Part shown: piece by piece, positions 59,054 through 64,000 of the stretch
Position numbering within the stretch: position 1 is the stretch's first letter
Layout of the letters: the number at the start of each line of letters is the position of its first letter
DNA from: Nostoc carneum NIES-2107
GTDB taxonomy: Bacteria > Cyanobacteriota > Cyanobacteriia > Cyanobacteriales > Nostocaceae
DNA length: 64,000 bases
Assembly (NCBI GenBank): GCA_002368155.1
Contig: AP018183.1
Coordinates: 167,373 to 231,372, forward strand
Direction: 5' to 3'
The notes under the pieces: model-generated
The model's input: only the letters and a program-made list of their open reading frames with translations
What the model was told of the DNA's origin: nothing
Database searches by the model: none
Translations under genes and position numbers: made by a program

Positions 59054-62032
59054 TCAGCGATACCTATTTTCCTTAACCCGTAAAGGGCGCAACTTGTCCA
59101 AACTAGTCGCCTGCTTCAAATTCCAAACATAATCACCAGTGAGATTGATATGCTCCCACTCCAATGGTGACAAATGTTGCAAATATTCTTCACTGATATC
59201 CAATCCCTGTTGTTTCAAATAATCCACGGCTTTTTCTAAATACACCGTATTCCAAAGAACGATTGCAGCAATGACCAAATTCAAACCACTGGCCCGATAA
59301 AACTGGTCTTCGTAAGAGCGATCGCGTACTTCCCCCAGACGATTAAAAAACACCGCTCTTTTGAGGGTATGCTTCGCCTCACCCTTGTTTAGACCCGCCG
59401 TCGCCCGCCGCCGCAATTCTGGACTCTGCAACCATTCCAAAGTAAACAAAGTCCGCTCAATCCTCCCCAACTCCCGCAAAGCTAAAGCTAAACGATTCTG
59501 GCGAGGATAGGAAGCTAATTTCCTCAACATCAAAGAAGCTGTCACCGTCCCCGTCCGAATTGAACTAGCAAGGCGGAGAATCTCATCCCAAGACTCTTGA
59601 ATCAATTTCACATTAATCTTGTCACCTAACAAGGGTGCCAAAACCGAATCAGCAGGAGTAGGTTCAAAAGTATACAATTTCTTATCAGGTAAATCTCGCA
59701 TTCGAGGTGCAAATCGAAACCCTAATAAATGGCACATCGCAAACACATGCTCAGTGTAGCCGCTTGTATCCGTATAATGCTCTTGAATCTGTAAATCACT
59801 CTCGTGATACAACAAACCATCCAAAACGTGAGTTGCATCCCTAATCGTGGCGTTAATTACCTTAACGTGAAACGGAACATACTGGTCGGAAATATGCGTG
59901 TAAAAAATCACGCTTCTATCTTTACCATACTTGGCATTAATCTCTTCATTAAAACTGCGATGTCCGCCTGCTTTAAACCGTTGACCATCAGAAGAAGATG
60001 TTGTCCCATCACCCCAATAAGCAGCAAATGGCACTTGTGTGTGGAAATTTACCACCTCTGCTAAAGCCTTGGAATAAGTTTCATCTCGAATATACCAATC
60101 TGCCACCCATGCTAAACGCTCAAAGGACATCCCAATAGTTGCGTCAGCCATCCGCGTTAAACCTAAATTAATACCATCAGCAAGCAAAGCACTTAACAAA
60201 ACAACCTTATCGGATACTTGTTCTCCCGAATGTAAATGCGTAAAATGCTTAGTGAATTGCGTCCAAGAATCAACTTCTACTAACAAATCAGTCAACTTAA
60301 TTCTTGGCAGTAAACTATGAACTTTTCTACTAAATCCATCAATCTCCTTCGGCACAGCATTGGTGAGAGGAGTGATAATTAACATCTCGTTTTCTATCCT
60401 GACATCAACCAGTTTCTTCTCTGCCATTAAAGAAGAAACAAGCAATAATTGTTCAGATAATTCGAGTGACCGTTGTTCAATATAGGTAGTAAAATCTGTC
60501 GCTACTGCCACAGGTATTGTGTGAGAAGAACGCATTGACTGCCATGCACTATCTGCTAACAGATAATCCTCAAAATCTTGGAACTGCTTCGACCCTGCTA
60601 CCCAAATATCCCCAGAACGCAAACCATTGCGTAACTCAGTTAAAGCACACATCTCATAGTAGTGACGGTCAATAGTATCGCCCTTAAATACGTGTTTTGA
60701 CCAACGAGGTTTAACGAAACTAGTGTCCACAGATTCCGGCACTTTTCGACCACCAGATATATTTAATTCTTTAATTATCTCCAAAGCTTTTAGCACTGGT
60801 AAACTAGCTCCGGTAGCTTTGAATTCAAACACCTCCAACAACTTGGGTGTATAACGTCGCAACTGTGAATAACGGTTATCAAGCAGTTCAAGATAATCAA
60901 AATCTGCGGGTCTGGCTAGCTTTTCTGCTTCAGCAACAGTAGTGATAAATTTTTCCCAATCCAATACAGATTCAATCGCTTGATAGGCATCATTTGACTC
61001 ATCTCTAGCCGCAATTAGCGCCTTACCCACTTGAGCATATAATCGGACTTTCTCATTAATTGCTTTGCCATCACGTTGAAACTTATCACCATGCTGATGC
61101 TCAGTTTTATTAAACAATTTACTCATCATTTTATCGTGCATACCTATGGCATAATCGACCAATGAGGCACTCCATTCAATGAGAAAAGCAACTAAAATAG
61201 CATAGCGTCTCAATTCATCCAACCTAGATAGGTGAGCAGGTGTAGACTTCGCGCCAATTCTAGTAAATTGCAGTAGACGATTTTGGTGTACTCGTTTCAA
61301 ACATTCTTCTTCGAGATGAAGATGGCGAATAAACTCTAGTCGTTCCACTAATTTTAAAAAGTTTCTCGGATTAGCTTGACCTGGTGGTTGACGCAGCCAA
61401 ATTAAATCAGTCAGCTTTTTACCAGGCTCGACAACTAATAACTTATCCAGTGCTGTCTTTTGTAATGTTGTTAAACTTTTAGTTAACTCAAGACATACTA
61501 ATTTTTGAGCGCGATTTCTGACTTCCCAGGCTAAACGTTCTACTGTAGAAATAGCTGGGATAATAATTTGGCGCAAGCGCATCTCATCAATTAACGCTCC
61601 TACAAGTGCCATCCCTTTATCTGAGGATATGGCAAATGGTAATAACCATTTTGAGAGTTGTTTGTATATAGATGTATTAAAAGTCCGAAATCCAAAATTA
61701 TTTTGAATTTCTGCTAAATGTTCGCGTCGAGTTGTATCCCTTTGGGAATATTCTGTTATTATTGCTGGGTCAAGTTTTAATTGAGATGCAATATAAAATA
61801 GTACAGATTCCGGTACTATTTCTCCTAGGTTCCAAACACGACCAGGAAAGCGTAGGTAACACAACTGTACGGCAAAACCCAGACGATTGTGTGGTCTACG
61901 ACGCTCTTTGATAATTTTGAGTTCATCATTACTAAAAGTATAGTAGCGAGCTATATCTCTTGTGGTAATAGAATCGGGAATTTCAGTAAATTGTAGTCGC
62001 TGTGCTGGAGATAAAAGTTCGCGCGTTGCCAA
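59054..62032 (-). CDS. tnpA: Tn3-family transposase TnpA (copy 2)
   Basis: The 992-residue translation is identical to the copy at 25916-28894, including the DDE motifs ('WGDGTTSSSDGQ', 'YTDTSGYTEH', 'NRLGEVRDRSYEDQ') and the TTG start at 62032. Identity over the whole protein indicates a very recent transposition or ongoing homogenisation between the copies. Confidence 0.96.
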   Translation of the reverse strand: MATRELLSPAQRLQFTEIPDSITTRDIARYYTFSNDELKIIKERRRPHNRLGFAVQLCYLRFPGRVWNLGEIVPESVLFYIASQLKLDPAIITEYSQRDTTRREHLAEIQNNFGFRTFNTSIYKQLSKWLLPFAISSDKGMALVGALIDEMRLRQIIIPAISTVERLAWEVRNRAQKLVCLELTKSLTTLQKTALDKLLVVEPGKKLTDLIWLRQPPGQANPRNFLKLVERLEFIRHLHLEEECLKRVHQNRLLQFTRIGAKSTPAHLSRLDELRRYAILVAFLIEWSASLVDYAIGMHDKMMSKLFNKTEHQHGDKFQRDGKAINEKVRLYAQVGKALIAARDESNDAYQAIESVLDWEKFITTVAEAEKLARPADFDYLELLDNRYSQLRRYTPKLLEVFEFKATGASLPVLKALEIIKELNISGGRKVPESVDTSFVKPRWSKHVFKGDTIDRHYYEMCALTELRNGLRSGDIWVAGSKQFQDFEDYLLADSAWQSMRSSHTIPVAVATDFTTYIEQRSLELSEQLLLVSSLMAEKKLVDVRIENEMLIITPLTNAVPKEIDGFSRKVHSLLPRIKLTDLLVEVDSWTQFTKHFTHLHSGEQVSDKVVLLSALLADGINLGLTRMADATIGMSFERLAWVADWYIRDETYSKALAEVVNFHTQVPFAAYWGDGTTSSSDGQRFKAGGHRSFNEEINAKYGKDRSVIFYTHISDQYVPFHVKVINATIRDATHVLDGLLYHESDLQIQEHYTDTSGYTEHVFAMCHLLGFRFAPRMRDLPDKKLYTFEPTPADSVLAPLLGDKINVKLIQESWDEILRLASSIRTGTVTASLMLRKLASYPRQNRLALALRELGRIERTLFTLEWLQSPELRRRATAGLNKGEAKHTLKRAVFFNRLGEVRDRSYEDQFYRASGLNLVIAAIVLWNTVYLEKAVDYLKQQGLDISEEYLQHLSPLEWEHINLTGDYVWNLKQATSLDKLRPLRVKENRYR

Positions 62033-62054
62033 TTAAATACCTGTATATTTGATT

Positions 62055-62525
62055 TCAAGCAATAGTTTGATTTTGTTTGTAATTCGCGCCGCAGTAAGGG
62101 CAAAATTTGAATTTCAGCGACATAATTGGTTCATTGCAACGGGAACAGCGATTCCGTAAGGCTGTACCACAAGCAAAGCAATACTTTGACCGGAAGTCAG
62201 TCCACATTGGGTCAGGGGTAGTTCCTGGAGTCCAACATTTGGGGCAAAACTTGAGTGAAGTTATGGTTTCTGGAGAGACTTTCTTCGCTGCTGCATCCAA
62301 GTACTCTGGTGGTATCCCTAACGCCGAAGCCAGACCACCTTTAGCCTTTTGATTGAGCCTTGAAGTTTGTCCACCTTCAATTTTGCGGATGGTCTGGATA
62401 TGTATCCCCGCTTTGAAACTCAACTCTTTTTGGGTTAAACAAAGATGACCTCGCAATCTCTGGACGTAATTAGCAAGCCCTTCTTCCCCCGTGGGAAGTG
62501 TCGAATGTTCTGTTATCACTATCAA
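62055..62525 (-). CDS. XRE-family HTH with zinc ribbons (copy 2)
   Basis: Identical 156-residue translation to 25423-25893: Cro/C1-type HTH then CPKC, CFAC, CSRC and CPYC knuckles. Candidate regulator of the transposon genes, 22 bp before tnpA. Confidence 0.78.
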   Translation of the reverse strand: MIVITEHSTLPTGEEGLANYVQRLRGHLCLTQKELSFKAGIHIQTIRKIEGGQTSRLNQKAKGGLASALGIPPEYLDAAAKKVSPETITSLKFCPKCWTPGTTPDPMWTDFRSKYCFACGTALRNRCSRCNEPIMSLKFKFCPYCGANYKQNQTIA

Positions 62526-62539
62526 AATATATCTAAAAG

Positions 62540-62562
62540 TATATTTATTAATAATAAATATA
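62540..62562. promoter_or_regulatory. Palindrome between recombinase and XRE genes (copy 2)
   Basis: Mirror of 25386-25408. Candidate recombination core site or operator. Confidence 0.5.
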
Positions 62563-62608
62563 TATCTACACTTTTATTCAAATAAATTGCCAAAAGCTCT
62601 CTAAAGTA

Positions 62609-63502
62609 ATGATAACTTTAGCTGCTTTAGCCACCAAGTTTTTAGAACGTCCAGGACTAGCCAAAAGTACTCTGCGTTCTTATGAGTCTACGATTCTCCC
62701 CTTACTCAAGGAGTATGGGCGATGGTCAATAGAAATCATTGACAGACAAGTTTTAGTGGAATATCTCAATCATTTAACCGATGTTTCTTATACTACACAC
62801 CACCGTCATCAAGCTGTAATCACGGCTTTATTCAACTTCGCTGTTGATATGGGATATCTCAAATCCAATCCAGTTGCGGGACTCGCAAGACGCAAACCCA
62901 TTCGAGAGCAAGGAGAACACACTACAGATGAACTGGTGCGTTATCTTACTCCTGCTCAGTTAAGTGTCCTGTATCAAATTATCAAAACAGATGTGCGAAT
63001 GTCTGCCTTGGTGCGTTTGTTGCATACCAGTGGCGCTAGGATTGCTGAGGTACTGGCTCTAAATTTAGATGACATAGACCTCAAAGCCCGGAAATTTCAG
63101 GTTATTGGCAAAGGTAATAAGCAACGGTGGTGTTTTTACAGTGAAGTAGCTTCTTTTGGTCTAAATCACTACATTAAATATTATAGACATCCCAACCATA
63201 CAGCACTATTTACAGCTCAACAGCCAAAAACTTTTGTAGTCTCCCGTCTGTCATACCGGATGGCGCATCAATCTTGGAAAAGCTTAATTGAGAACATTCC
63301 AGAACTCCAGGGGATTCGACTTCATGACCTCCGACATACTTTTGCTACAGAGCGAGTGGGATTAATGGGCATTGAAGAACTTAGGGCGCTCATGGGACAT
63401 GAAAGCATTCAGACAACATTACGGTATCAGAAAGTTACATCAGGGCGAGCCGAAGAAGTAGCACAATTAGCGTTTAAAAACTTACCAAATTTCTCAGAAT
63501 AA
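62609..63502 (+). CDS. Tyrosine recombinase (TnpI-like), copy 2
   Basis: Identical 297-residue translation to 24446-25339, with catalytic Arg (HTSGARIAEV), H-x-x-R (HDLRHTF), His (MGHESIQ) and Tyr (LRYQK). Expected to resolve cointegrates. With two inverted copies nearby it could also invert the 30-kb segment between them. Confidence 0.88.
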   Translation: MITLAALATKFLERPGLAKSTLRSYESTILPLLKEYGRWSIEIIDRQVLVEYLNHLTDVSYTTHHRHQAVITALFNFAVDMGYLKSNPVAGLARRKPIREQGEHTTDELVRYLTPAQLSVLYQIIKTDVRMSALVRLLHTSGARIAEVLALNLDDIDLKARKFQVIGKGNKQRWCFYSEVASFGLNHYIKYYRHPNHTALFTAQQPKTFVVSRLSYRMAHQSWKSLIENIPELQGIRLHDLRHTFATERVGLMGIEELRALMGHESIQTTLRYQKVTSGRAEEVAQLAFKNLPNFSE

Positions 63503-63694
63503 TTTCAGTATATAGCTTAATTATGTGGATATAAAAAACACTTTTTTTCCTAATTATTACTAAGGTGCAGGGAATACATACTACTCTGCACCAATAAAAT
63601 TAGGGTAATCAGCCACTTAGGTAAAGCATCAGCCATAGCATTGAAAAACAATAAAACAAGATTATCCATCAAGTAACGAAAAGGGAATTTTGTA

Positions 63695-63910
63695 ATGGAA
63701 AAAAATCATTCAGATCGCACTCAAGAAATAGCTCTAGGAATTCCAGATTTCGCCGATGATCCTGATAGTATTTCTACGCCTGAATTATTTTTTGAAGATG
63801 ATGGGATATACGTAAATTGCTGCCACTGCGGAGGCTTAGGCTATTTGTATGGTGATAGTGGCTGGATTTGCCCTGAGTGCGATGGTTCTGGAATTGGGGG
63901 GATGAGATAA
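63695..63910 (+). CDS. Small DnaJ-type zinc-finger protein (copy 2)
   Basis: Identical 71-residue translation to 24038-24253, with 'CCHCGGLGYLY' and 'CPECDGSGIG'. It has an ATG preceded by AAGGGAATTTTGTA (weak AAGGG ribosome site), which supports real expression. Confidence 0.68.
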   Translation: MEKNHSDRTQEIALGIPDFADDPDSISTPELFFEDDGIYVNCCHCGGLGYLYGDSGWICPECDGSGIGGMR

Positions 63911-63962
63911 ATTCAAAATGGAAAATGGGTGGCTAAGATGCCTATGGAGAAAGGCTTTTAGC

Positions 63963-64000
63963 CTTAGCGTACAATTTTCCCGTTTTGGCACGGTGATGCC
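63963..64000 (-). repeat. Tn3-family terminal inverted repeat, recombinase end, copy 2
   Basis: 38 bp ending GTGATGCC at the final base of the window. Confidence 0.95.

Larger units (their letters stand above)
58990..64000 (-). mobile_element. Tn3-family transposon, copy 2 (5,011 bp, inverted)
   Basis: Identical in length and gene content to 23948-28958 but reversed. The left boundary GGCATCACCGTGCC at 58990 interrupts the SNF2 gene (flanking 5-mer ATATG). The right terminal repeat ends at the last base of the window, so the second target-duplication copy cannot be seen. Confidence 0.94.

Noticed and set aside
58403..59076. Several plus-strand ORFs over the helicase 5' region
   Set aside because: Antisense to the SNF2 frame; low-complexity Ser-rich translations.

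Overview
The window looks like a filamentous (Nostocales-type) cyanobacterium. Base composition is AT-rich, the HIP1 octamer (GCGATCGC and its core) recurs throughout, and heptamer tandem repeats and short dispersed palindromic repeats are present. The gene families are also typical: a Ser/Thr kinase with PDZ and TPR domains, IS1634-type and IS110-type insertion sequences, and EAD/NACHT/MoxR conflict genes. No rRNA, tRNA or CRISPR array was seen. All calls come from reading the sequence; no database search was run.

Layout. 1-0.5 kb: the N-terminal half of an IS200/IS605 TnpB. 0.7-12.6 kb: ordinary single genes, namely a GST, a minus-strand run (cupin, GNAT acetyltransferase, methyltransferase, small membrane protein, NAD-dependent epimerase), a divergent Nudix/MOSC-ATL pair, a large Ser/Thr kinase, a second cupin, a protein made of exact 19-residue repeats, and a BON protein. 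12.9-23.95 kb: an island of hypothetical genes holding three paralogs (one a pseudogene), small membrane proteins, a LprI-like secreted protein, duplicated and broken gene ends, and five copies of a 32-36 bp dispersed repeat lying inside reading frames.

23.95-28.96 kb and 58.99-64.00 kb: two copies of the same 5,011-bp Tn3-family transposon in opposite orientation. Each has 38-bp terminal repeats, TnpA, a tyrosine recombinase, an XRE/zinc-ribbon protein and a small DnaJ-type zinc-finger protein. The second copy interrupts a SNF2 helicase gene, and the window ends exactly at its outer end.

28.96-58.99 kb, between the two transposons: a plasmid- or island-like region. It begins with an XRE repressor flanked by two matching dyads and a gene carrying nine copies of a CCCTAGTAA motif. 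The centrepiece is a six-gene minus-strand operon (40.2 to 31.1 kb): a NACHT NTPase with an EAD8-like domain, an EAD1-like/trypsin-like protease, an EAD8-like protein with a broken P-loop, a MoxR AAA+ ATPase, a vWA-like protein ending in a LuxR-type HTH, and a protein with a central response-regulator receiver domain. This matches the outline of MoxR-vWA-EAD conflict systems, with two-component-style signalling parts added. Beyond it lie an XRE/GIY-YIG pair, a plasmid-type DNA-binding protein, a DUF5674 pair, and an IS1634-family element joining a truncated ABC ATPase to a truncated yedE. Next come a secreted TPR protein, a double M16 peptidase, a 365-bp Tn7/Tn5053-like miniature element with a 5-bp target duplication, a Xer-type recombinase operon, and the truncated SNF2 helicase.
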